Origin: Goodfellowiella coeruleoviolacea
Lineage (GTDB): Bacteria > Actinomycetota > Actinomycetes > Mycobacteriales > Pseudonocardiaceae
Length of the DNA stretch: 64,000 bases
Direction: 5' to 3'
NCBI RefSeq assembly: GCF_024171785.1
Contig: NZ_JAMTCK010000005.1
Span: 339,591 to 403,590 of the forward strand
This document shows positions 1 through 8,673 of this stretch, piece by piece. Below the pieces are notes generated by a model that was not told the origin of the DNA, did not search any database, and was given only the letters and a program-made list of their open reading frames with translations. The position numbers and the translations under genes were made by a program. Position 1 is the first letter of the stretch. Each line of letters opens with the position of its first letter.

Positions 1-1961
1 AACGCCCCGACCAGGGCGGCCACCGCCGCGAGCACACCGAACGCGCCCGCGACCGTGTGCAGTCTGGTCAGGCCGGGCAGGGACACGTCAGCCACGGGTG
101 GCGCCAGCCCGACCGACGCTCGTGCGGCGTCCGCCTGCCTGGCTGGGCCGTGCTGGTCAGGCTGGTCAGACAGGCCGGTTGGGTCGAACCGCGTGGTGGT
201 GCGGTTCTCCCGGCCGGACTGGCCGGCCAGGTCGACGCGGTGCGCTTGGTCGACCCGGGTGAACGGGGTGTGCTGGGTGAACGGGGTGTGCTGGGTGGTC
301 CTGTCCGGTTGGCTGGCCTCGGGCAGCCGCCGGGACAGGTCGGCCAGGATCAGCCCGGCCAACAGCGCGACCACCGGGCCCCACGAGGGTCGCAGCGCGT
401 CGACGAACAGCCCGGCGGCCACGGGCGGTGCGGAGACGGCCACGATCCCGATCGCCGTGCCGAGCAGGCCGCCCCGGGCAACGGACTGGTCGGCGGCGGT
501 GGCTGCCAGCACAGCGCCCAGCACGGCGGCCACGGCCACCAGGAGTCCGCCGACCAGCACCAGGGCTGGCGAGTCCAGTGGCGCGTCGCCGAGCAGGTAG
601 GGGTTGGTCGAGGTGAACGGGGCACCGAGCAGCCCCACCGCCGCGAACAGGCCGACGAACAGCGCTCCGGCCAGCACGTTCCGCCGGCCGCTGGGCAGGG
701 CAGGGCCTTCTTCCTGCCGTGACCTGGCCACCCGGTCGACCGTGCCGGGACCGGTCGCGATCGCGGTGGCGCCGAGGGCCAGCAGCCCGGCCACGGCCAC
801 GGCCACGTGGCCGGCCACCAACAGCCACAGGCCGATGGAGGGCGGCAGCGGCACCAGCGTGGTCGGGGTGAACAGTTCTGGCCGAGACGCCCTGGTGGAG
901 TCAACAGCCACCTGGAGATCGGCCAGCGCCCGGCCGGGCGCGACCAGCGCGACCGCGGCGAGCACGCCCGCGCTCACCCTGGGCTGGCCGCTGGCCCTGA
1001 ACGCGAGCGCCGCCAGCACCGGCAGCACGGCGAGCGCGATCAGCAGCGGTGCCCAGGCGAACGACGGCCCGGTCCCGTCCGGTCCGCTGCCGGCCGCGCC
1101 GACCACGCCGGCCAGTGGGCCCGCGGCCGACAGCAGCGCGCCCACCCCGGCCACGCCCAGTGCCGTGCGCAACCGTTCCGCGGCCGCTTCCGGGAAGTCG
1201 GCCAGTTCGCTGGTCAGCACACCCGGTGCGGCGGGCGACCCGGACGGGGTGGATCGACCGGCCGGCGCCGACGGATCAGCCGCGGCCTGGCCAACCGAAG
1301 CTGCGGCCGGGGCCGCTCCGGCCTGGCGTACCGCCGGGGCCACCGGCCGGGCCGCCCCGCTGGTGTCCGCCGCAGCCACACCCGCGGCCTGGTCCGCCGT
1401 GCCCGAGTCCGCCGTCAGAAAGTCGTGCGGATCCGCAGCCGCCGACGTCCGGGCTGCCGGAGAGGGGGCCGCTGGCCGAGGCTGATCGCTGGCGCCTGAG
1501 GTGTCCGTCCCGGCAGTGGTGGTGTGATCAGCGGCCTCGGCATCGCCCGAGATCGCCTCCGCCCGCTCCGGCCCGACCCCGATCTCCACCGGGCTGGCAT
1601 CGTCCTGCGCAGCACTCACGGGATCGACATCCACCGCGTCGGCATCCCCAGGGTCGGCATCCCCAGGGTCGACATCTCCAGGGTCGACATCTCCAGGGTC
1701 GGCATCCCCGAGGTCGAGGGCGGCAGCTCCGGGAGCGGCATCGGCTGGGGGAGCGCCAGCTGGGCCAGCGGCAACCGGGACAACCGCGCCCGCCGCGTCG
1801 GTTGGGGGTGCCGCATCGGTTGGGGGTGCCGCAGCCTGTTCCGGGCCCGGGGAGTTCGTGCTGGTCGGGGCCGGGCTGGCGGTGGTGGGGCCGGCCGTGC
1901 TGTGCGGACCGGTTGTGTCGGGCAGGTTCGCGTCCTCGATCGAACGGCTGCGCTCACTCAT
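1..1961 (-). CDS. Ala/Pro-rich multi-spanning membrane protein, C-terminus beyond the window
   Basis: An open frame runs from ATG at 1961 off the left edge (653 codons seen, no stop). The first ~260 residues are a low-complexity Ala/Pro/Asp-rich and probably cytoplasmic region, with five 15-bp tandem units (1638-1712) encoding Asp-Pro-Gly-Asp-Ala/Val repeats. From about residue 262 several hydrophobic segments follow (near 265-295, 303-325, 377-405, 435-455, 490-535), then a polar linker holding two copies of a QHTPFT motif, then another hydrophobic segment at the edge. The membrane part contains a PYLLGDAPLDSPALVL stretch. It is divergent from the lipase at 2277. I do not recognise the family. 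PerM/DUF6350 proteins occur in this syntenic neighbourhood in mycobacteria, but I saw no decisive motif. Confidence 0.75.
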   Translation of the reverse strand, partial: MSERSRSIEDANLPDTTGPHSTAGPTTASPAPTSTNSPGPEQAAAPPTDAAPPTDAAGAVVPVAAGPAGAPPADAAPGAAALDLGDADPGDVDPGDVDPGDADPGDADAVDVDPVSAAQDDASPVEIGVGPERAEAISGDAEAADHTTTAGTDTSGASDQPRPAAPSPAARTSAAADPHDFLTADSGTADQAAGVAAADTSGAARPVAPAVRQAGAAPAAASVGQAAADPSAPAGRSTPSGSPAAPGVLTSELADFPEAAAERLRTALGVAGVGALLSAAGPLAGVVGAAGSGPDGTGPSFAWAPLLIALAVLPVLAALAFRASGQPRVSAGVLAAVALVAPGRALADLQVAVDSTRASRPELFTPTTLVPLPPSIGLWLLVAGHVAVAVAGLLALGATAIATGPGTVDRVARSRQEEGPALPSGRRNVLAGALFVGLFAAVGLLGAPFTSTNPYLLGDAPLDSPALVLVGGLLVAVAAVLGAVLAATAADQSVARGGLLGTAIGIVAVSAPPVAAGLFVDALRPSWGPVVALLAGLILADLSRRLPEASQPDRTTQHTPFTQHTPFTRVDQAHRVDLAGQSGRENRTTTRFDPTGLSDQPDQHGPARQADAARASVGLAPPVADVSLPGLTRLHTVAGAFGVLAAVAALVGA

Positions 1962-2276
1962 CGGACCCGACGCTAGCAAGTTCGCCGCCATGATCCATCC
2001 GCCTGCCCGAGCGACACGCGCGGCGCCGATTGCGGTGTTTCTGCTGCGGCGTTTCGGCGCCCTTTCCGCGCCACCCGGCGGCGGGCGACCGCCGGAACAG
2101 CCGCAGCAGCCGGTCACATGCCCGGAATGGCCGCCGAACGCTACTCGGTCGACGTAACCAAGTACCGCGTCGGTTTGTTCGCCACCGGGCCGGTGAACGC
2201 GGTGAACGCCGCCGGCTCGACAGCGGCAGGCCCGACAAGGCAGGTGGATCACGCCCCCAACGCCTACCGTTTGTCC
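1962..2276. promoter_or_regulatory. Divergent intergenic region with a leaderless promoter for the lipase
   Basis: This 315-bp region lies between two divergent genes. On the plus strand TACCGT (2265-2270) ends six bases before ATG 2277. The same spacing recurs before many starts in this window, so the lipase mRNA is probably leaderless. In-frame ATGs further upstream (2118, 2127) lack this signal. No clear -35 is seen, and no gene. Confidence 0.5.
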
Positions 2277-3398
2277 ATGGGCAACGGCGGCCTGTTCTGG
2301 CTCACCAACGCACTCCGCCTTGGTGCCGGGGAATCCCGACCCGAGCGAACCAACAGCACCGCGTCGGGCGAGCCGGAACGCGCCGAATCCGGGGATCCGA
2401 TCCCACGCCAGCCGGAGCCGCCGGCGCCCCCGGAACCGGACAGCGGCGCACCGGACCACGCGCCGGTCGAGCAGTCGGGGCCGGCGCCCGCCGAACCGGT
2501 CGGCGGCGTCCCCGGGGTGGTCGGTGACGCCCGCGCCGCACTGCGTGCCCTGGCGTCGGCGGGCGGCCTGCGCGGGCTGGTCGTGGAGGCGGCCTGGCTC
2601 GCCGCGCACGCCGTGCTCTACCCGTGGGGCATGGCCACCAAGCAGTTCCAGCGCTCAGAGCCGTACGGCCACTACCGGACCGACCACCTGCCGCCGGCAC
2701 AGCGCGGTCTGGTGGTGTCGGCGATGGCGGCGGCGGGCACGCCGGTCGTGCTGGTGCACGGCATCGCCGACAACAGGTCCACCTTCACCGTGCTCTCCAG
2801 CGCGCTGCGGCGCCGAGGGTTCGGCGTGGTGCACCCGGTGAACTACAGCGTGCTCACCGCGTTGACCGGTGATGTCCGCGCGGCCGCCGCGCTGCTGGCC
2901 AGCCAGGTGGAGCGGGTGTGCGAGCAGACCGGCGCCGACCACGTGCACCTGGTCGGTCACTCGCTGGGCGGGTTGATCGCCCGCTACTACGTGCAGCGCC
3001 TCGGCGGTGACCAGCGGACGCACACGCTGATCACACTGGGCACGCCGCACAGCGGAACGCTCACCGCCTACCTGCTGCCCACCCCGCTGCTGCGGCAGCT
3101 ACGCCCGGGGTCCGCGCTGTTCACCGAGCTGGACCAGCCGGCGAGCGGGTGCCAAACCCGGTTCGTGGCGGTGTGGAGCGAGATGGACCAGGTCGTCATC
3201 CCCCAGGGCAACGCCCGGCTCCGGCATCCTGATCTGGTGGTCGAGGAACACCAGATACGTGATTCCGGTCACCTCTCGCTCCCGGTCGATCCCCGCACTG
3301 TGCGCTTGATCGTGACCGCGCTCACCCGTTCCGGCGATAACCCTCTCCCTTCTGTAGTGCCTGTACGTGGCCACTCTTCCGAGGATCCGAACACGTAG
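2277..3398 (+). CDS. Alpha/beta hydrolase, triacylglycerol lipase/esterase type
   Basis: A 373-residue serine hydrolase. A Pro/Glu-rich linker (residues ~15-80) precedes the catalytic fold. An oxyanion-hole HG motif sits near residue 157 (VLVHGIADN), the nucleophile elbow GHSLGG near 226 (Ser about 228), a likely acid in WSEMDQ near 303 and His in SGHLSLP near 331. These features resemble the secreted lipase/esterase family common in actinomycetes (LipA/Est type), but no convincing signal peptide is seen. ATG 2277 was chosen over the longer 2118 frame because of the TACCGT box six bases upstream. It reads towards the M23 peptidase. Substrate is unknown. Confidence 0.8.
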   Translation: MGNGGLFWLTNALRLGAGESRPERTNSTASGEPERAESGDPIPRQPEPPAPPEPDSGAPDHAPVEQSGPAPAEPVGGVPGVVGDARAALRALASAGGLRGLVVEAAWLAAHAVLYPWGMATKQFQRSEPYGHYRTDHLPPAQRGLVVSAMAAAGTPVVLVHGIADNRSTFTVLSSALRRRGFGVVHPVNYSVLTALTGDVRAAAALLASQVERVCEQTGADHVHLVGHSLGGLIARYYVQRLGGDQRTHTLITLGTPHSGTLTAYLLPTPLLRQLRPGSALFTELDQPASGCQTRFVAVWSEMDQVVIPQGNARLRHPDLVVEEHQIRDSGHLSLPVDPRTVRLIVTALTRSGDNPLPSVVPVRGHSSEDPNT

Positions 3399-3612
3399 CG
3401 TCGAACTCGCCGTCCTAAACCTCGTTCCTGCCGTCCATTCGGCAGAAATTCCCCGTAGGGGTTTGCCCTGAGGGGTCGCCCTTGGTTACTGTCCCCCGGT
3501 CCGTTGTCACGGTCCGGTCACAGGCAGGACATCGAGTCGGTTACCCCGACCGGCTCACCGGGTTCCCCCGCCCGACGTCCGCCCGGACTCCCCGAAGACG
3601 GAAGGGCAGGCA
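3399..3612 (+). promoter_or_regulatory. Upstream region of the M23 peptidase with a possible promoter
   Basis: A short CCCC-GTA-GGGG hairpin (about 3451-3461) may end lipase transcription. A TTTGCC/GTTACT pair near 3461-3490 is a possible promoter. GAAGGGCAGG (3601-3610) just before TTG 3613 is the ribosome binding site supporting that start. Confidence 0.3.
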
Positions 3613-4404
3613 TTGGCTCGACACCGCTCCCCCGGCGGCCAAGGACCTTCCCCGGTGCTGGCAGAGGCCGAGGAAGTAGCCTCCAAACGCACTCGGGGCG
3701 CACACCGCCTTCCACCGCCGCCGTCCGCGTTGCGCGGGCGGGTCGTGGTCGCGGCCGTTGCGGTCGGCGCCTTTGCGGCGGCCGGCGCCGGCCAGACACT
3801 CCACTCCGCGGCCGCATCGCCCACCCGTGACGAGGTCACTCCGCTGGCCAACGGTCAGGAGGCGGCTGCCGCGTTCGGCGTCGGCGGCAACACGCCGATC
3901 AGCCCCGAGGTGCTTCCGGTCGCCAAGACGGTCGACACCTCCAGCGAGGTCGACAAGCTGACCAAGAGCAACCGGATCAGCGAGCAGCGCGCCGCGGCCG
4001 AGGCCGAGGCCAAGCGCCCCAAGTTCGCGTGTCCGGCCGCCGGCACGTTCACCTCCGGCTACGGTGGCCGGTGGGGAACGATGCACTACGGCGTGGACAT
4101 CGCCAACCGCATCGGCACCCCGATCGTGGCCGCGGCCGACGGCGAGGTGATCAGCGCGGGCCCGGCCAGCGGCTTCGGCCTGTGGGTGCGCGTCCAGCTC
4201 GCCGACGGCACGATCAACGTCTACGGGCACGTCGACTCGTACTCGGTGAAGGTGGGCCAGCAGGTCAGGGCCGGCCAGCAGATCGCCAGGATGGGCAACC
4301 GCGGCTTCTCCACCGGCCCGCACCTGCACTTCGAGGTGTGGAACCCGGACGGCAAGAAGATCAACCCGCTGCCGTGGCTGAACGAGCGGGGCATCGCGCT
4401 TTGA
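3613..4404 (+). CDS. M23 family (LytM-type) metallopeptidase, cell wall associated
   Basis: A 263-residue protein starting with TTG. A hydrophobic segment at residues ~40-62 is a signal anchor or signal peptide. A helical charged linker follows, then a C-terminal peptidase M23 domain with the zinc motif HYGVD (His about 158, Asp about 162), GHVDSYS and HLHFEVW. The expected role is cleavage of peptidoglycan cross-links, or activation of another hydrolase, outside the membrane. An M23 peptidase beside uvrD1/pcrA is conserved in mycobacteria (Rv0950c-Rv0949), which supports the call. Confidence 0.9.
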   Translation: MARHRSPGGQGPSPVLAEAEEVASKRTRGAHRLPPPPSALRGRVVVAAVAVGAFAAAGAGQTLHSAAASPTRDEVTPLANGQEAAAAFGVGGNTPISPEVLPVAKTVDTSSEVDKLTKSNRISEQRAAAEAEAKRPKFACPAAGTFTSGYGGRWGTMHYGVDIANRIGTPIVAAADGEVISAGPASGFGLWVRVQLADGTINVYGHVDSYSVKVGQQVRAGQQIARMGNRGFSTGPHLHFEVWNPDGKKINPLPWLNERGIAL

Positions 4405-4983
4405 GCGCTCTGAGCGCTCCGAGAGCCTGACCACGCCCGCCGCCGGCCCGACCAGGCCGGCGGACACCGGCACCGGGCCTGGGGCCCGGTCCGCCCGCAC
4501 CACCGGCGTGCCGGCGCGCTGTCGTGCCGCTACTGGCGTTCGCCGGCCACGCCAGCGCCGCCGCCAGTTCTGCCAGGTGAGCCGCCTGGTCCCCCGTGAC
4601 CAGGCGGCGGCCGCCGCTCTCCCGAAGCGGACAGCCCAATCTCTCCCCGCCACACCAAGCTCCCCTGCCCGGGCCTGCACAGCCCTGTCCTGTGCTTGGT
4701 GTGATGGAACACCAGGGCACCGACAATTCTGTCCGGCCCCGGCGTTCCCTCCCCGTGGTGACGCTGGCCCCGAAGGTCGCCGTCCCCGAATAACGACGAC
4801 CCCTTCCACCGTCTCCACCAGGCAAGACGTCCGGGCGACCAGCCAGGTTGCGCCGAATTAGGTCTCAAAACGGTGAACGATCTCCTCGGCCGCCCGCCTC
4901 GGGTCGCGCGCCGCGGCCGCGGTTGCCCGGGCACCCGGCCGCACGGCGGAACGCGGGCCGGTGCCGGGGTTGGCCGCGCCGGG
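4405..4983. other. Convergent intergenic region with several inverted repeats
   Basis: A 579-bp stretch between the convergent M23 peptidase and pcrA. It begins with repeated GAGCGCTC-like words, then GC-rich dyads near 4440-4500 that could end transcription. A separate perfect 10-bp inverted repeat lies at 4651-4660/4694-4703. The open frames here look like coding shadows and none carries family motifs. Confidence 0.5.
4651..4703. repeat. 10-bp perfect inverted repeat (CACACCAAGC / GCTTGGTGTG)
   Basis: The left arm 4651-4660 and right arm 4694-4703 are exact reverse complements around a 33-base loop, in the pcrA/M23 convergent gap. It could be a terminator for either gene or a protein-binding site. 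There is no T-run. Confidence 0.6.
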
Positions 4984-7368
4984 CTACAGCTTCACCATCG
5001 GCACGCCGCCGATGAGCATCAGGCGGATCTTGCCGGCGGAACCGAAGTCGATGGTGGCGGTCGCCTTGGGGCCGGTGCCCTCCGTGGCGGTCACCGTGCC
5101 CAGGCCGTACTTGTCGTGGTTGACCCGGTCACCCACCTCCAGCTTGAGCGCCGGCTCCTTCTGCCAGCCCTTGAACGGCGTGGAGCGCATGCCCCCGGCG
5201 GCCAGACCGGCCTGGGCCGAGTCCGCGCCGGTCGACGAGAACCCGCCGGACCGCCGCCAGGTGGAGGCCACGCTCGGCGCCGACTTCGCGCTCGGCCGCT
5301 CAACGCGCCGCCAGTGCACGAGGTCCTCGGGGATCTCGTCGAGGAACCGGGAGGCCGGGTTGGTCATGGGCTGGCCCCACGCGGAGCGCATCAGCGCCCG
5401 GGACAGGTACAGCCGGCGCTGCGCCCGGGTGATGCCCACGTAGGCGAGCCGGCGCTCCTCGGCCAGTTCGACCGGGTCGCTCAGGGCCCGTAGGTGCGGG
5501 AACACCCCGTCCTCCCAGCCGGTGCAGAAGACCACGGGGAACTCCAGCCCCTTGGCCGTGTGCAGGGTCATCAGGGTGACCACGCCGTCGCCGTCCGGGT
5601 CGGCCAGCGCGTCGGTGTCCGCGACCAGCGAGACCCGCTCCAGGAACGCGGCCAGCGAGCCCGGTTCCGGCTCACCGGTGTCCTCCTGGTCGCCGGCGGC
5701 CGGCTGGGCCGGCGCCTCGGTCTGGGTGAACTCCCTGGCCACGGTGAGCAGCTCGTCCAGGTTCTCCAGCCGGGAGGCGTCCTGCGGGTCGTCGCTGGCC
5801 TCCAGTTCGGCCCGGTAGCCGGTGCGGTCGAGCACCGCGTCCAGCACCTCGGCCACGTCCGAGGTGTCCACCATGGCCCGCAGCTCGTCGAGCAGGTCCA
5901 CGAACCCGGCGATGGCCCGCTGCGAGCGGGGGTTGAGCAGGGCGACCCGACCGGCGGCCGCGTCGCGCAGGGCGGCGGCGAAGCCGATCCGCTCCCGATC
6001 CGCGTGGGCGGACACGCACGCCTCGGCGCGCTCGCCAATGCCCCGCTTGGGCACGTTCAGCACGCGCCGCAGGCTCACCGTGTCGTCCGGGTTGGCCAGG
6101 ACCCGCAGGTAGGCCAGGGCGTCGCGGACCTCGCGGCGCTCGTAGAACCGGACGCCGCCGATCACCCGGTAGGGCAACCCCAACCGGATGAAGATCTCCT
6201 CGAACACCCGGGACTGGTTGTTGGTCCGGTAGAACACCGCGATGTCGCTGTTGGCCGCTTCACCGGCGTCGACCAGCCGGTCGATCTCGGCGGCCACGAA
6301 CGCGGCCTCGTCGTGCTCGTTGTCCGCGACGTAGCCGACGATCTTCTCGCCGTCCCCGGCGTCGGTCCACAGCCGCTTGTCCCGGCGCCCGGTGTTGCGG
6401 GCGATGACCGCGTTGGCCGCGGACAGGATGGTCTGGGTGGACCGGTAGTTCTGCTCCAGCAGGATGGTGCGCGCCTGCGGGTAGTCCCGCTCGAACTCCT
6501 CGATGTTGCGGATGGTCGCGCCGCGGAACGCGTAGATGGACTGGTCGGCGTCGCCGACCACGCACAGCTCGGCCGGGGGCACCTCGCTCTCGGTGTCCGT
6601 CCCGACCAGCTCCCTGACCAGCATGTACTGCGCGTGGTTGGTGTCCTGGTACTCGTCGACGAGCACGTGCCGGAACCGCCGCCGGTAGTGCTCGGCCACG
6701 TCGGGGAACGCCTGGAGCAGTTCGACCGTGCGCATGATCAGGTCGTCGAAGTCCATGGCGTTGGCCTGGGTCAGCCGCTGCTGGTAGGTGGCGTAGACCT
6801 CGGCGACCCGGCGCTCCAGGTCGTTGCCGGCGCGCTCGGCCGCGGTGTCGGCGTCGACCAGCTCGTTCTTCAGGTTGGAGATGTGCACGGCGAGGGTGCG
6901 CGCCGGGTAGCGCTTGGGGTCCAGGTCGAGGTCCCTGGCCACCAGGGTGATCAGCCGGCGCGTGTCGTCGCTGTCGTAGATGGAGAAGCTCGACGACATC
7001 CCCAGGGTCTTGGCCTCGCGGCGGAGCAGGCGCACGCACATGGAGTGGAACGTGGACACCCACATGGCGTTGGCCCGCGCCCCCACCAGGTCGACCACCC
7101 GCTCCTTCATCTCGGCGGCGGCCTTGTTGGTGAACGTGATGGCCATGATCTGCCCGGGGTGCACCCCGCGCGCGGCGAGCAGGTAGGCGATCCGCCTGGT
7201 CAGCACGCGGGTCTTGCCCGAACCGGCGCCGGCGACCACGAGCAGCGGAGCGTCGGCGTGCTCCACGGCCTGGCGCTGGGCCGGGTTGAGGTCGTCGAGC
7301 GACACCGCGGCGTGCTGGGGTGCTCGGGTGGAGTCGGCGCGCGAATGCAGATCGAACAAGGCGTCCAT
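4984..7368 (-). CDS. pcrA: UvrD/PcrA-type ATP-dependent 3'-5' DNA helicase
   Basis: A 794-residue superfamily 1A helicase that unwinds DNA in nucleotide excision repair and removes stalled complexes. The N-terminal NPAQRQAV Q-motif is followed by Walker A GAGSGKTR (about residues 46-53), DEYQDT (Walker B region), VVGDADQSIYAFRGA, YRSTQ, and late motifs TLHTAKGLEFPVVF and YVGITRA. The last ~45 residues (DRVNHDKYGLGTV onward) form the Tudor-like RNA-polymerase-binding tail typical of PcrA. Length is normal. It is divergent from the chorismate mutase leader, matching mycobacterial uvrD1-Rv0948c synteny. Confidence 0.97.
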   Translation of the reverse strand: MDALFDLHSRADSTRAPQHAAVSLDDLNPAQRQAVEHADAPLLVVAGAGSGKTRVLTRRIAYLLAARGVHPGQIMAITFTNKAAAEMKERVVDLVGARANAMWVSTFHSMCVRLLRREAKTLGMSSSFSIYDSDDTRRLITLVARDLDLDPKRYPARTLAVHISNLKNELVDADTAAERAGNDLERRVAEVYATYQQRLTQANAMDFDDLIMRTVELLQAFPDVAEHYRRRFRHVLVDEYQDTNHAQYMLVRELVGTDTESEVPPAELCVVGDADQSIYAFRGATIRNIEEFERDYPQARTILLEQNYRSTQTILSAANAVIARNTGRRDKRLWTDAGDGEKIVGYVADNEHDEAAFVAAEIDRLVDAGEAANSDIAVFYRTNNQSRVFEEIFIRLGLPYRVIGGVRFYERREVRDALAYLRVLANPDDTVSLRRVLNVPKRGIGERAEACVSAHADRERIGFAAALRDAAAGRVALLNPRSQRAIAGFVDLLDELRAMVDTSDVAEVLDAVLDRTGYRAELEASDDPQDASRLENLDELLTVAREFTQTEAPAQPAAGDQEDTGEPEPGSLAAFLERVSLVADTDALADPDGDGVVTLMTLHTAKGLEFPVVFCTGWEDGVFPHLRALSDPVELAEERRLAYVGITRAQRRLYLSRALMRSAWGQPMTNPASRFLDEIPEDLVHWRRVERPSAKSAPSVASTWRRSGGFSSTGADSAQAGLAAGGMRSTPFKGWQKEPALKLEVGDRVNHDKYGLGTVTATEGTGPKATATIDFGSAGKIRLMLIGGVPMVKL

Positions 7369-7494
7369 CGGTACATCACGGTACCCGCCGGGTGCATCCG
7401 GGCAGCCGCCAGCAACCGAGACCTCCCATCACCCGTTCTGGCGGCGCGAACGGGTGATGAGTGCACACTGGTGGTGAGTCTGGTCCCGCTCTGG

Positions 7495-7531
7495 TCGACG
7501 CAACGGGCGATGCTGTGCCAGAATCGTTGCC
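7495..7531 (+). promoter_or_regulatory. Promoter of the chorismate mutase leader transcript
   Basis: TCGACG (7495-7500) and CAGAAT (7519-7524) are separated by 18 bp. A start of transcription about seven bases later would fall at the GTG of the leader peptide (7532), giving a leaderless leader ORF. Confidence 0.5.
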
Positions 7532-7594
7532 GTGCTACCGCCTTTCTCTTACTTTTTCTACGGGACCCGGACTCCGGCTCCCGTGGACGTGTAG
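7532..7594 (+). CDS. Phe/Tyr-rich leader peptide of the chorismate mutase attenuator
   Basis: A 20-codon ORF starting GTG 7532 and ending TAG 7592-7594. Its codons 5-10 read Phe-Ser-Tyr-Phe-Phe-Tyr (7544-7561), five aromatic residues in six. This is the layout of a ribosome-stalling leader that senses charged tRNA-Phe and tRNA-Tyr, and the gene that follows makes the common Phe/Tyr precursor. The peptide itself probably has no function. No Shine-Dalgarno is seen, which fits leaderless translation from the promoter just upstream. Confidence 0.7.
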   Translation: MLPPFSYFFYGTRTPAPVDV

Positions 7595-7645
7595 CACCAA
7601 CGCCAAGCCACTGCGAAGCCCCGGAGTCCTCGGACCCGGGGCTTC
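7569..7645 (+). promoter_or_regulatory. Attenuator: competing antiterminator and terminator-like hairpins before chorismate mutase
   Basis: GAAGCCCCGG (7615-7624) pairs perfectly with CCGGGGCTTC (7636-7645), loop of 11 bases, giving a terminator-like hairpin without a strong U-run, as is usual in high-GC actinomycetes. GGACTCCGG (7569-7577), inside the leader ORF downstream of the aromatic codons, is the exact complement of CCGGAGTCC (7621-7629). Using that pairing breaks the terminator stem. A ribosome stalled on Phe/Tyr codons leaves 7569-7577 free, while one running to the stop codon covers it. The chorismate mutase ORF begins 46 bases after the hairpin. Confidence 0.65.
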
Positions 7646-7690
7646 GTCGCTTCGGGGCGGGGACGGGGCAAGAGAGTTGAAGGGTCACCG

Positions 7691-8026
7691 ATGAGTGCTG
7701 TGCGGCAGACCAGTTCTCCCGAGTCGGAGAGCCCCACGGCACCGGTCTCGTCCTCCGGGCAGGAGGCCCAGACCGGTGCGACCCCCACGGACATCACCGA
7801 ACTGCGCAAGGAGATCGACTACCTGGACAGCGAGATCCTCCGGCTGGTGAAGCGCCGGGTCGAGGTGTCCAAGACCATCGGGGCCGCGCGAATGGCTGCG
7901 GGCGGCCCCAAGATCGTGCACAGCCGGGAGATGGACGTGCTCGCCCGCTACCGGGAACTCGGTCCGGACGGCCGCGAGATGGCCATGGCGCTGCTGCGCC
8001 TCGGCCGGGGCCGACTGGGTCGCTGA
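7691..8026 (+). CDS. aroQ: AroQ-type chorismate mutase
   Basis: A 111-residue cytoplasmic enzyme converting chorismate to prephenate, the branch to Phe and Tyr. An N-terminal disordered stretch (~35 residues) precedes the all-helical AroQ core: LRKEIDYLDSEILRLVKRR, VSKTIGAAR and the C-terminal helix with REMDVL. No secretion signal is present, as in the intracellular mycobacterial enzyme Rv0948c, which also sits next to uvrD1. ATG 7691 follows a Shine-Dalgarno-like GAAGGG. It is preceded by a Phe/Tyr leader attenuator and probably activated by partner DAHP synthase (known of the family, not seen here). Confidence 0.92.
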   Translation: MSAVRQTSSPESESPTAPVSSSGQEAQTGATPTDITELRKEIDYLDSEILRLVKRRVEVSKTIGAARMAAGGPKIVHSREMDVLARYRELGPDGREMAMALLRLGRGRLGR

Positions 8027-8258
8027 CCGCAGAAGACCTGCCGGGAAGACCCGGACCGGAGGACGCGGACGCTGGCGGATGCGTGGGCAGCGCGGCCCGC
8101 GCACCGGCCGGGCCCGGGTGGCCGGGCACGTCGGCCGCGGCGCCCTGGCGAGCCCGCCCAGTGGATACCAGTGAGCACCAGCGCACGAGCCGGTATCAGG
8201 GTTGGCTCAGGGCGATCACGGATTCCCCCATCAGCCGTGGTGCAGGCACACTGGTGGC

Positions 8259-8573
8259 ATGGGAACGGTCATCAACCTGGTCGCCGTGATCGTGGCACTG
8301 GCGGGTCTGGTCGCCGCGCTCGCGCACGACGGCTACCTGGCGCTGCTCAACTCGGCCGCCACCAAGCGCGCCGGTGGCCAGCCGATCGCGCAGTACGTGC
8401 GCAGCCGCTGGGTGGTGGCCGGGGTGACCACGGCCGGGGCACTGCTGGGCCTGCTGCTCACCAACGGTGACGGGTTCACCGACGTGCTGGGCCTGCTGGT
8501 CGGCGGCGGCAGCGGGGTGGTGGCCACCCGCGCCCTGCAGAGCACCCGGGAGCGGTTCCGCAGCGACCGCTGA
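8259..8573 (+). CDS. Small membrane protein, unknown function
   Basis: A 104-residue protein starting MGTVINL. The N-terminal hydrophobic helix (residues ~4-22) and a second one (~48-66) suggest a two-pass membrane protein. The remainder is short and basic (ends RERFRSDR). CACACT ends six bases before ATG 8259, so translation is probably leaderless; the in-frame upstream extension to 8202 is not needed. It overlaps no neighbour and lies just before the PIG-L gene. I do not recognise the family. Confidence 0.7.
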   Translation: MGTVINLVAVIVALAGLVAALAHDGYLALLNSAATKRAGGQPIAQYVRSRWVVAGVTTAGALLGLLLTNGDGFTDVLGLLVGGGSGVVATRALQSTRERFRSDR

Positions 8574-8673
8574 CGGGCCGTCCGGCCACGCGGCGCCGGT
8601 CGGGTTCGGCGCCGGAGAAGCACAGCCGACCCCGCGGGGCGGTGAACCGCGCCGGCCGCCTACCGTGGCCGAC

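Noticed and set aside
3421-3612. c-di-AMP (ydaO) riboswitch before the M23 peptidase
   Set aside because: The context is typical, but the conserved blocks are not present in the right order on the plus strand.
5494-7680. 728-aa plus-strand open frame antisense to pcrA
   Set aside because: Typical GC-rich coding shadow; its composition is Gly/Val/His/Arg and it has no family motifs, while the minus strand encodes a complete helicase.
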